The position numbers and the translations under genes are program-made. Below the pieces are notes generated by a model. The model had not been told where the DNA came from and ran no database searches. It was given only the letters and a program-made list of their open reading frames with translations. Shown piece after piece: positions 1-10,600 of a stretch of 64,000 bases of DNA. The stretch's first letter is position 1; every line of letters begins with the position of its first letter. This DNA comes from Malania oleifera (lineage: Eukaryota; Streptophyta; Magnoliopsida; Santalales; Ximeniaceae), in NCBI RefSeq assembly GCF_029873635.1, contig NC_080422.1:11749764-11813763 (forward strand), written 5' to 3'.

Positions 1-575
1 ATGTTCTCCGTAGGTGCGAAATAAGCTTCAAGGATAGTGATCTTTCTACACCTCAGCTTCTGACAAGTATTTATATTTTTATTTAATATTAATTTTATTA
101 GTAACTATTTTTCCTTCTATTATATTTCCAACATTAGATACTTAGTGTCTCATTTCAAGTTATTTTAGGTCTAGTCCTACTCCTATTGCCATTAAGATTA
201 ACTAGCTCACTCTTTATTGGAGCATTATTTGGCTTACATTGCAGGTGCCCTCTCAATCTCCCCTTCCTTAACTTCTTCGGGTGCTAAACACAACTTACTA
301 TGAATATGTTCATTCCTTAATTTATCTTTTAACTTTATATCACTCATCTACCTTAATATTCTCATTTTGACAGCTTTTACTTTTTGGATGTATTGTTTCT
401 TAGTTGCTCATTATGTTGATACATATAGCATAGTTGGTCTCATAGCAATCTATATTTTTCCTTTAAATTATAAGAGTATTTTATGATCACACAACATGCC
501 TAAAGCGCTTCTCTATTTTACCTAATATGCTTTCACTCTACGTATTACATCTTCTTCAAGAAGACGTTAAAGATT
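1..575 (-). mobile_element. RTE-type LINE relic, reverse transcriptase C-terminal coding part
   Basis: Reading the minus strand from about 463 to 240 gives a decayed peptide with the pattern KKQ-(H/Y)-(V/I)-QK followed by K-M-RILRWM and then KDKLRNEHI. This matches the conserved C-terminus of plant RTE LINE reverse transcriptases, which usually reads KKQHVQKM followed by RMLRWM and D-IRNE-I. Stops and frame changes interrupt it, so it is dead. The relic runs off the left edge of the window. An 18-bp repeat at its upstream end marks a second LINE insertion. Confidence 0.6.
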
Positions 576-674
576 ACAACAACAACAAAACCAAGCCTTA
601 AGTCCCACTTGGTGTGATCGGCTATATGAATCATTTTCCGTCAATTTATGAGATCATGGACCATTTCTTTTGAC
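576..674 (-). mobile_element. 5'-truncated LINE 3' tail with 18-bp target duplication
   Basis: On the minus strand the segment reads GGGACTTAAGGCTTGG and then a TTG-repeat tail, the standard 3' end of plant RTE LINEs. It is flanked by AAGAAGACGTTAAAGATT at 558-575 and AAGAAGACATTAAAGATT at 675-692, a direct repeat with one mismatch and the length expected for a LINE target-site duplication. The tail lies upstream of the coding relic at 1-575 in the minus-strand direction. It is therefore a separate, later and very short insertion. Confidence 0.6.
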
Positions 675-855
675 AAGAAGACATTAAAGATTGTTGGGAA
701 AAAAAAACGTAGAGGTTCAAGGAAAGAAGCTTTGGGAGGGAGACATAACATTGTCTAGGCTAAGCACCCTTCCCTTTGTAATCCCTTTCATGCTTGCATT
801 TCCATGAAATCCCATGCTCCATGCATGATTTTTCATCCACATATTGATGCACACA

Positions 856-893
856 TTCTTCTTCTTCTTCTTCTTCTTCATCTTCTTCTTCTT
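856..893. repeat. (TTC)n microsatellite
   Basis: Run of CTT/TTC triplets with one interruption (TTCATC). The minus-strand reading is a poly-lysine frame with no gene character. Confidence 0.85.
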
Positions 894-929
894 CACCATC
901 ACATACAGTACACAGCACTACATGCGTGC

Positions 930-1086
930 ATGTGCGTGTGTGTATGTGTGTGTGTGTGTGTCTGAGAGAGAGAGAGAGTGGCGACTACTTGTGTAATGGT
1001 GGATCTCACCTAAGAAGTAGATATGGCAATGATTGCCTAGAAGATGGCAGAAAGTGGCACATGTGTGTGTGTGTGCGTGTGTGTGT

Positions 1087-1133
<47 letters not shown>

Positions 1134-1230
1134 GACTACTTGTGTAATGGTGGATCTCACCTAAGAAGAAGATATGGCAATGAATGCCTAGAAGATGGCA
1201 GAAAGTGGCAAATCTTCCCCCTTTATGCTT
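930..1230. repeat. 150-bp tandem duplication carrying (GT)n(GA)n microsatellites
   Basis: The block beginning GTGGCGACTACTTGTG occurs at 979 and again at 1129, a period of 150 bp. Each copy is preceded by a GT run, TCTGA and a GA run. The GA run is 16 bases in copy 1 and about 42 in copy 2. Both copies contain ATGGCAGAAAGTGGCA near 1044 and 1194. Long frames here are only the dinucleotide runs read as Ser-Leu, Arg-Glu or Val-Cys. The block may lie in the 5' region of COX19. Confidence 0.8.
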
Positions 1231-1742
1231 CCATGCAAAGAAAAAAAAAAGCAGGGGGAGAGAGACATAGAGAGAGAGATAGAGACAATCAGTCCTAGAA
1301 ATCTAGCAATGTCAGTATCTCCAATGACAATGGTGACAGCATGATGCCTGGACTACTATTTTAGCATGGTTGTGGTAGTGCCCCAGTGACTGGCCAAGGG
1401 AGCTCTAAGAAGGTTTGTGCAGCTAGGGTTTTTCTCTGCAAAACACCCAGAAGGAGGCACTAGAGGGTCTTGGGTGCCCCTTGTCCAGGTTGTTTTGTAT
1501 GTGTGTGTTTGTTTTTTTTGTTTTGTTTTTATTGTTTTATTATTGTTATATTTATTCTTGGTTTGATTATTTAATATTTAAATGAAGGAAAATCTAATAA
1601 ACCATGGACAATAGAGAATACAAAAAATTATTTTAGTTAATTGTTATGCTTTTTTATTATTATTGATATGCTTATTACTTTTAGGTTATTTTTTTTTTCT
1701 CTTAGTTATTATTATTATTTTTATCCATTTAACTATCTTCAG

Positions 1743-4700
1743 GTGGCGCATTTGGTGGGAACAGGGGATTGAGACCAGTGCCACCAGAAAAGGGGGTGTT
1801 CCCCTTAGATCACATGCACGAATGTGACCTGGTAGCTCCTCTTTTCCCCTTAGATAACTGATAGCAGACTTGCTTTAATTTTTTTCCTGTGTTTTACATG
1901 CTTATTGTTTATTTGTAGAATAAACAAGCTCTTCAAGGTCTTGTGAAATGGGTAACCCCATTATGGGAATCTTATGGGTGGCCTTGGCACTAGGGTTTTG
2001 TCAAGTAAGAGATATGGGCTTGGATCAGTATCCACAGCTGTATGTGGAGGAAAAGAATTATTGGTTTGTCCCCTTTCCTATTTTTTGCATGAGATGAAAT
2101 TTCACTTATGGCTATTAAAAGCATAGCTGTTAGAATCTTACAATTCACGATTTGAATCTTGTGACGTATATAAATTCCGCACCAAATCGATTTGAATCTT
2201 ACTAGAGAATCAAAAAATAAATAAATTGTTGATGAATCTATCAACTCGCCTTATAAATCTAATGAATAGATGTGAATGATTGATCCACACGTAAACCAGT
2301 CACGTCTACTTAGACCCAGGTTTAAAACCCCAATAGCCTTTCTTTTTTTTTTAATTGATTTTTTTTTTTTTTTACACAATTGCCTTCTATTCATTCACTA
2401 TGTTGGTTCTGTGCTGAAAAAAGGAGAAAGCAAAACTTTAGGTCTTCTATTGCCTCACAAAATCATCGCCCTTGGTTGGATATAGTGTTCTGCCTTTAGA
2501 AAGAAAGGGCATAACATTGGTGGGTTAAGACGTTTCCCTTTGGTGGTAAGACTCAAAGTTGGTTTATTCAGTAGTTTGTTCAATTATTTATTAATTTTAT
2601 TATTATTTTTTTTTTGCTGTTTAATTAGAGAAACAATTTGCATGAGATATGACTTGTTATTATTGATAAACACATAAAGTTCAGTTTTTTTTTTTTCTTT
2701 ACTTGATTCCTTCCCTTAAAGAACATTAAGGCTTTTTTTTTGGGATTAATTTTTCCTTACTCCTTCCCTTGCTTTTTATTGTTTTGAGATTTTCAGATTT
2801 TTTTATTGTTAAAATTTAAATGTATTCTTTTTTGTTTGTTGGTACGTGTATCTTTATAGGCATGTCATTTGGAATTGGTTTCGAAAAGTTATACGGATCT
2901 TACAATCCAATTCTTAAATCCTGAAATTGGAATTTCAATTCACGATTCGAAACTTGATTTGACAACTATGATTAGAAGTAAATGAGCTTTTCTAGTGTAC
3001 TAGAGTTGGCATGCCCTTCCTGATGGTGAATACCTTTGGACTCTTGTCTAAAGAAGCAAAAAATGGTCTTTAAATTTGTACAACATTGAGTAAAATGCCT
3101 GATGTTATATTTGTGGAATTCCAAGCTCTTTTTTTTTTTTTATTATTAATTTTTTTTTGGCCTTCATCTCAGGAGAAGAAAGACTACATCAATTGCCTCA
3201 AATCTTCTGGCCATCAATCTGAAAAATGTAGGCGCTTCTCAAAGAAGTATCTGGAATGCCGTATGGAAAAGTGAGTGACTCAATTTTTTTGTTTTAAACA
3301 AAAAAAATTTATTTATATGTTTTTACAAGAGATCTTCGACCACATACCTGCTTATGTGCCTTTTTTAATTTTTCAAATTTATTAGTCATTAAACACAATG
3401 CGTGTGAGCTTTAATTCTTGAAAGAAGGTGCTGCAGTGATGACTAGCGTGATACTAATGTGCTTTTGTTTTTTTGTTTCTCTCTCTTTTTGGTTGCTGAA
3501 ACTGAAACCAATTTGACCAGTGATTTCATAATTTCAGTAGTCTTAGAAATTACATAGTTCTTTAAACCCTCCGACATTATTGCTGATTCATATGGACATT
3601 TTGTTAATGTGCAACTTGTGAATGTGTTATCTGTATCTTGATGAGCTGCATTTTTCAATTTATGCCAGGGAAGAGTCAGTTCCAGAGCTGGTGTGGTTGC
3701 TTGGGTAGCCATCTACTGTAGCTTAATGGACGTTTTCACTTGAATCCCATGCACACAATCTAATAGCTAAGGCAATAGTGCTTCTCTATGCTTGTACTTC
3801 AGTCACCTATATTTATTGGCAGTTTCAAATTTCAATTAAATGATTTTAAGATGTTCTATATGGTAAAAACGTAAGGGCACAAGGCTCCTGGGTCTAGAGA
3901 GGGCATGATGTACACAGCCTTACCTCCACATCTGGAGCGGCTGCGTCTGTGACTTGAACCTGTGCTGTGCCTTCAACTCTGGGTGTAATGCCCTTGCCGT
4001 TGTGTCAAGGCTTGCCCTCTTCATTCACAAGACGTAATGTTGAGTGTAGAAGAATTCCTGATTAAAAACTTGAATTAAAGGAGGGATAATGTTGTGCTGC
4101 TTGATACAAAAATTCCATCACACGGGAGAACAACCAGTTATTGGTATTGTCAACCTCGAGAATTTGCGAATTCAGCATGGGATGGTTAGGTTGCTTTTGA
4201 ATTTTGATTCTAATTTTTAAGGAAATCTGTGAGTGGATAAAGAGGATGGCTTGTTATACTGGGTCATTTTATTATGCTAGGAAAGAGTAATTCAAGTTAT
4301 GAGACCTGGTTTTTTCACAAGTTGCTGGGAAAGTGGCCTTGCCAGTAGCCAAAAGGCAAAAGGGATTGCTCTTGGGACCCATACGTTGACTTAGTTTACT
4401 GCTACTAAATCATTTTATAGGTGGTGTAAAAGCCATGAGTGCTATTGACCAAGTCAATCATAATGTTAATATGTTCACCGAGTGACTGAGCCTATGCTTA
4501 GATGAACGTTTACCCAAGTGGTTAGTATGTCATTTTTTATTTTTATCTTTTCCTGGGTAGTTCTGCATACAACTTTGTTTTACTGCTGTGTGGCACCTTG
4601 AATTTTTGAATGTGCTTTTCTTTGAAAGGTTCTTCAAGAGAAATAACTTTCTAGTCAATGAAATGATATGAAATTTCTTTATTGTTTCTGCGTAGTTAAC

Positions 4701-5319
4701 TTCAACTTGAAAATTTTCATTTTTCATCCTTATTTAGCAGTTTCTCACCTTCATCCAAGTAGGCAGGTTTGCATGTGCCATTTAAGGGTCAGTACATAAA
4801 CAGTTGGTTAATTTCAATTAATATTGTTCATAATCCAAGATTCCAAGTACTCACAGAGGGATTCAACATACTAGTTTCCCTGCAATGCTGTTAGGAATGT
4901 CCTGCCGGAATTTGTTGAATAGTAAGATCACTTGTTACCTAGGATTTTACAGTTTCATGTTCTAGTTCGTGCAGCTTATGAAGGCATAGACTGGGGGTTT
5001 TGGGTTTTTTGTGATGCTTGCTGTGGGATGTGTGTGTGTGAGAGATGGAGAGAGAGAGAGGCTGGTGGATTTGCTTGATTAGCAGTCAGCCGAAAGCATT
5101 GTTTAGGTTTAATTGGTATACTTCTGCACTCTGCAGCTTTGGATTTTGCCAATTCATTCTGAGATTCATATTATAAATATATATATTTTTTAAACTAAGT
5201 AGTTTTCATTGGATTCGTGTAGGAACTTGATGGCAAAGCAGGAAATGTCTGAACTTGGATTTGGAAAGGAGAGTGGGGCAGAAGCTCTTGAGAAGGCTAG
5301 TGGGAGAGTTGATAGTTGA
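1743..5319 (+). CDS. COX19: Cytochrome c oxidase assembly protein COX19 (first tiny exon unresolved)
   Basis: COX19 is a small twin-CX9C protein of the mitochondrial intermembrane space and cytosol that takes part in copper handling for cytochrome c oxidase assembly. Three coding exons are readable: 1743-1831 (GAFGGNRGLRPVPPEKGVF), 3173-3270 and 5223-5319 (NLMAKQEMSELGFGK, stop TGA at 5317-5319). All internal junctions are GT-AG and in phase, giving 93 residues. Cysteine pairs fit the CHCH fold: one Cys in exon 1743-1831 (HECDL), then C-x9-C in exon 3173-3270 (Cys of INCL and of EKCRR) and Cys in LECRM. Plant COX19 begins with about four more residues (M-S-x-G), so a tiny upstream exon ending in phase 1 is missing. 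I could not place it; it may lie among the 5' microsatellites or left of the window. An AATAAA-like signal follows near 5620. Identity is secure, the start is not. Confidence 0.9.
2122..2970. mobile_element. hAT-like MITE in COX19 intron
   Basis: The left end reads CATAGCTGTTAGAATC; the right end, reverse-complemented, reads CATAGTTGTCAAATCAAG, an imperfect terminal inverted repeat. The flanks are ATTAAAAG (2114-2121) and ATTAGAAG (2971-2978), an 8-bp target duplication with one mismatch, the size expected for hAT elements. The interior holds long A/T runs and no transposase frame. A relative lies at 61471-62423. The element sits wholly inside the intron 1832-3172. Confidence 0.65.
3871..4022 (-). 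mobile_element. tRNA-derived SINE
   Basis: On the minus strand it starts AGGGCAAGCCTTGACACAA, a box-A-like region, then has box B GGTTCAAGTC. It continues with GGTAAGGCTGTGTACATCAT and ends GAGCCTTGTGCCCTT. This order matches the widespread plant SINEs that share the conserved 3' domain with GTAAGGCTGCGTAC. It sits in COX19 intron 3271-5222 and is degraded. It is not a functional tRNA gene. Confidence 0.7.
5028..5061. repeat. (TG)n(GA)n microsatellite
   Basis: Short GT run followed by interrupted GA repeats inside the last COX19 intron. It has the same TG-then-GA composition as the tandem block at 930-1130. Confidence 0.7.
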
Positions 5320-7628
5320 AGCACCTCACTGCCTGATTTCCAAGCCTCAAGCCATGCAGAAGAGAATTCGCACTTGGATTATTCAGAATTTTCCTGTGAC
5401 AACGGTGTACTTTATTCTGATCAAAACTCACCAGGAATATGAAGACGGGGCAATACTAGTTCTGCTGTAGAAGCTTATGCTCTTATATTTATAGGGTACA
5501 AAATTCAAGGGCCTGTTTTGAGTGTTCGAGTTTTCAAGCATTTATGTAGAGAACTTGGAAACGGAGCAGCTAGAAAACTGATACAATTTGGTCCTTTTGT
5601 TATTATTTTGAAAGCTGAAAATAAAAAATAAAAAGTTAAATACTGTTTTTTAACAACTGAAGAGGCCTTAAGATGCTGCCTCTTGCATTCTGCCAACTTC
5701 CAAACAGACCTCACCATTACTTGAATTGAAATTTTGAATGGCGCACGAATTATTTTGTCATGGTAGGAAGCATGGGCGCTACTAGAAGGCGTGAATGCTT
5801 GTTTGATGCATGTCAGAAATTAATTTTTATTTCTCATTTCTTAACATTTAGGGCGCACCGGGGCATGGTTGGGACACTTATGATGCATTTGGCCTCACAA
5901 TTGCCAAAGGGCTTGTAGTTGACAACCTTAATTGCCTAAGCTGCAGTGGATAAGCATGGGCTAACAAGGCACTAACCCACTCTTATCTGCTGTTGCATGG
6001 CTGGAATATTGTCAGTAGTTGGAAACCCATGAGATTCTCTCAAACAAGGGGGAGTACTAGTCATCCGTTGGAGTGTATGGCCTATAAGCCAAATCTGTGT
6101 TGTGCATAGATTCCCGTCATTCATGTCACTTTACACCACAAGCACATAACCACGCATTTGACAACGCTAGTAGCATAATCGAACTAGTCAGTGTAACAGT
6201 GTGGTTATAGCTTTTATAGGCCACATCTCCAATTATATCCATCCCTAACCTCATAACACGTGACGCATGATTATTGCATGTCATACAAAATAAGCAGATA
6301 TGGGTGTCAACTACAAACCCTATGGCAATTGTAAACAAACAAACGTACCGCATCCCCAACACACCATCCATTCATTCATGCTGATGTTCTTAAAAATGTA
6401 TATACCTGGAGATATCTTGGATTTGAAATTGTATCAAATTTAGATAAAATGTAATATAAAATTATGTTAAAAATTATTCAAATCTACTTAAAATCTAAGC
6501 TCCAAAAATCCATACTCCCAACCGCAGCATCTACTTCCCTAAAAGAGAAATTAAAGACTGAAGGTAAGAAAGCTTGCTAACGAGCTATTTGTAAACAACT
6601 TGCTCTAATCGCTCAAGTATCTTAATAAATTGAATTTAAATTTTACATATATATAATATTACTCACAAGCTTAATCAAGGCTAGTTAAGATTTTTAATTT
6701 CATTATTTTTTTATGTTATATAACTCATAATATATTTTAAACGTATGTTTAATTTTATATACACATTTATGTATACTTTATATATATTATTTAATATTAA
6801 CTTACAATCAAATCAAGATTAATTGAGTCAGCTTGATTTTCAAGAACTTGTAAGTTTAACAATTTTGAGATTAATAAAATTTGAGTCATGAGCTAAACAT
6901 TTTCCAATCAAGACAAATTTGAGTATTCCACTCTACCGACTCTACTCATCTCGAACACACTACTAATTGGAAGGCGTTTCTCCAGTAAATCTATAGTTTG
7001 TGTGCATGATTCTTCTCTCTGGAAAATTAATCAACGAACTGAATTGGGAGAAATGGATTAACCCAATGGGACTTGATGCCAGCATAGGGGGAAAAAGGGA
7101 GGGGGGGGGGGGGGGGGTGGTGGCGTTAAGGGGAATTCATGGGTAATTAATACACACCTACCAGTATGGATGCAAGATAGAAAAATGAAAACTCGAATCG
7201 TTTTTGACTGGTGTCCAAAATCTCTCTTCCAAACATACCTGTAGCACAGTAGAAAAGGGAGACAAAACTCTATAAATCCATTACAATTTGGGGGAGAAAT
7301 CACTGTCTGCATTACAGAATTCAAAAGCTAGCTACATGGACTGCATAAGTACATTCTCGCACTCTAATCCATCCACAAGGCAGCGTAGTCCCACTGAGCT
7401 CATTCACTTTTCTCTTTTTAGTTCTTCTGGGTTGTTCCCATTTTATCTACTAGAATGTACTTCACACGAAGCATGTTTAACTCCTGCAAATATTCAATTA
7501 TTGCAAAAAAATTTTCACCTTGACAATTAAGAGAAAACAAAAAATATGCTTCGACCTGCTCGCCTGAAATAAATAAACCATCATCATAGCAAGGAGCTCA
7601 TTCATGGCGGACTGGATGGCCCAAAGAT
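5320..7628. other. Intergenic gap between convergent COX19 and MTV1
   Basis: No gene is recognisable here. The left part should hold the COX19 3' UTR (A-rich AATAAA cluster near 5617-5635). The right part should hold the MTV1 3' UTR, read on minus. The stretch 6400-6900 is AT-rich and unclassified. A run of 17 G bases lies at 7101-7117. Open frames here are short and resemble nothing I know. Confidence 0.6.
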
Positions 7629-10600
7629 TTAAATCACCCTCTTTGTATCACGAGCTGCTGCCAAATGATCCTACAAGATCAATGAAGTTCAGTACAATGC
7701 ACAATGTAGCCAATTATTGAGTTCAGAGGTGATGAATCAAACAGATGGTTTTAAGCTCTTCATTTCCAAATCTCTACTAGTTGTAATTCATAAAGTTAAA
7801 ATATATATATATATCAAATTTATAAAGCAGCACAAAGCCTTAGACATAGCATATTCCTGTATGTAATAGCATTAATGCACAAATACAAGGTTTGAACTTG
7901 GGTTTGAATTGGTTCATTAAAATAAAGGAGGGGTAAAAAAAAAAAGAGGTTTATAAAATAAAGACTTTGATCACGTGCAGAAGTGCAACTTATATTCTGA
8001 GAAATTTGTTCAGTTAGCATCAAAGGTGTCCCTAACAGTATGTTAATGACCTACATAAATCGAAAAACAAAATACAATATATGTTACTACATGCCTGGCT
8101 TAGTTAAAATAATGGGCTTCTCGGCCTGGTAGTAACTAGTAACCAGAGCAGTAAAGAACAGGCACCAGGTTTCAAATCCCACCATCCCCACCATCTAATG
8201 TTTGACAATCTACCCCCCGTGCGCACGCGCAGGGGGGGGGGTGGTGGTGGGAGAATTGAAATGACAACTATATATACCATCTAAGAATTTTTTTAATGAG
8301 TAATTAACCTCCTCAATATCCATGAGAAAGGATCCCCTAGACAATCATGACCAATATTTGATGGAAATTGATCTTGATGGCCTTCACCTGCAACTAAAAA
8401 AGCACAAGAAGCTCTGTGCTGCTCTCTTGCACCTTAACATTTCAACATCAGCCACTGAAATTGTGAAATTCTATTGAACAAGAGCAGCCCAGTGCAAGGG
8501 TGAAAATACAAGGGTCCTCCTGCTACAAGGCAGCTGGCAACTGAACTCAACTCTTTATGAGGTTGGGACAGGAAGGCAGGTGGTCCTCATCATTAATCAC
8601 CACATTAGAAACCAGAGATCAATATAGAAAAGAGAACATAGTAAATTCGAATTTCCCAATTATACTGTTCATTTTCCCATTGTATTATGGGGCCATCAAG
8701 CAAACTAATTCCCACACTGGTTGACTTTGAGAGCAAGCAACAAACGCTATGATTATACATTGCGACAAAGGAAATATTAATATCAAGAACTGCAGTCAAC
8801 AGTCAGATCTCAAACTTACCGAGATAAAATCAAATGCTTTCGTCTCTTCTTTCTTGGAACTACTCATCATTGGATTGGCTGTATGAGTTGGCATGTTTGG
8901 ATTGAAAATATCAGGAAGAGGTGGAGAATATCCTCCTTTCATTTCACCAGCATGACCAAAACTGGCAGCTTGAGAGCTTAAGTGTCCCATTTGTTGGAAA
9001 TTAGACATTGTTGCTAGAAGCTGCGGTTGAGTAAATAAACTCCCCATGGCACCATAATTTATTGGCTGAGAAGGAAAAGCTGGATTGAACATAATGCCTG
9101 GGGGTATATTATATGGCGTAGAACCCAAAGGAAACACAAGATTTGGATTCACCCCAGCCATTTGAGAAGCGAGTGGACCATTCAAAGCCTCATTAGATGC
9201 TTGATGACCAGGATTAATGCTAGAATCTGGGAAGATTGTTTCAGAAAGTGTCCCAGAGCTGGTCTCTTTCTGCTTCATCTTTGAGTCGTTTTCATTGATG
9301 GACAAACCATCCATTAAATAATGAAGATTCTTATGCTTTTCTTGCTCCTGTGGATGTTCAGGATTGGACCCAAAAATATCGAATAGCTCTGGTCCCTTTT
9401 TATTTCCTGCCAGATGATTCTCATTAGCATTAGCACTGGGTTTGTCATCCACAGTCATCCCTGAAAAAAGGTCATCCACAGGCTCTCTACTCTCACTGGT
9501 ATGAAATGAGACATCTGCAAAGGGGTCATCATCAATTTTTTGTACAGTGGTGGTTACACCAGTGCCAAGACTATCTCCAAATATATCATCGATTAGAGGA
9601 GTGGTTGGTGTTGGCAAGTTTGAACCACTTTGATCGATCTGCTTTTCTGTAGAATCTTCTCTTTCATGATAGTCATCTGGATCACCTGTGTCTATTAAGT
9701 CAGGCATCTGAATTACGGTAGCTGTTTCAACAGTTGCTGGCTTTTCTACATGATTCACTACACTGCCTCTTTCTTCTCCACCTAGAAGGCTTAAGACCTG
9801 AACATCAAAGCCATGCATTTATATCAAAGCAGGTTTTTGGGTCTAGGCCATGAACCCACTCAAGTTTCTTACACAGCTACAAATTGACATCTGATGTATT
9901 CAACAAAATTAAAGATTCTATCATCATATCTAGATAAAACTCATTTATATTACATAAATTTAGTGCATTTAATGCAATGATAATTTAATGATGAAGAACA
10001 ATGATGGGTATACAAAGAACAACATGGTGACTTCTTGCCAGATTTGTTTTGTTTTATTAAGTTCTTTTTTTAATAATTTAGGAGATTTGACACATGCATT
10101 CCAAAGAGGCTTAACTCCCACTCAAGAATAAAAAAAGGCACATTATTTTGCAATATTAAATAGAAGTGGGTACTGGAGTTTCTAGCAATCACCACAATAA
10201 ATGCCCCTGATTTTAATTTAAAAATCTCTCACCCGTGAATTGGGAAGGTATAGTTTCACAAGAAAGATTACCGAAGACACTACAACATTTTCTGAACTAC
10301 AAACAATTCATAAGCATTGATATTTTTGCATAAAGCTGCAATCCAATGCATGGTGTTTTTAAGCAAAAAATCGATGATCTTACGAACCTACTATTGTTTT
10401 CCAATAATATAAGATGCATTTAAATTTCCAAGGGTGGAGATCTGCAGTCAGTTATTCTCTCTTTTTTTAAAACTCTTCTTAAAAAATACTTTGTTTTTGT
10501 TTCTTGCTATTTTTTCTTAAAGAAAACAGGCTTCTTCTTAAGTTCTAGTTCATGCATAAGATAACTAGCATGTCTTTCTTTCCCATATTTTTTTAAGACG

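Noticed and set aside
918-1298. Overlapping frames rich in Ser-Leu, Arg-Glu and Val-Cys
   Set aside because: They are translations of GT and GA microsatellites.
3871-4022. tRNA-like boxes on the minus strand
   Set aside because: The A and B boxes belong to a SINE; the rest does not fold into a tRNA and continues into the SINE body.
7101-7117. Run of 17 G bases
   Set aside because: A homopolymer with no partner C-run nearby; length may be a sequencing artefact, so it is recorded only in the intergenic entry.
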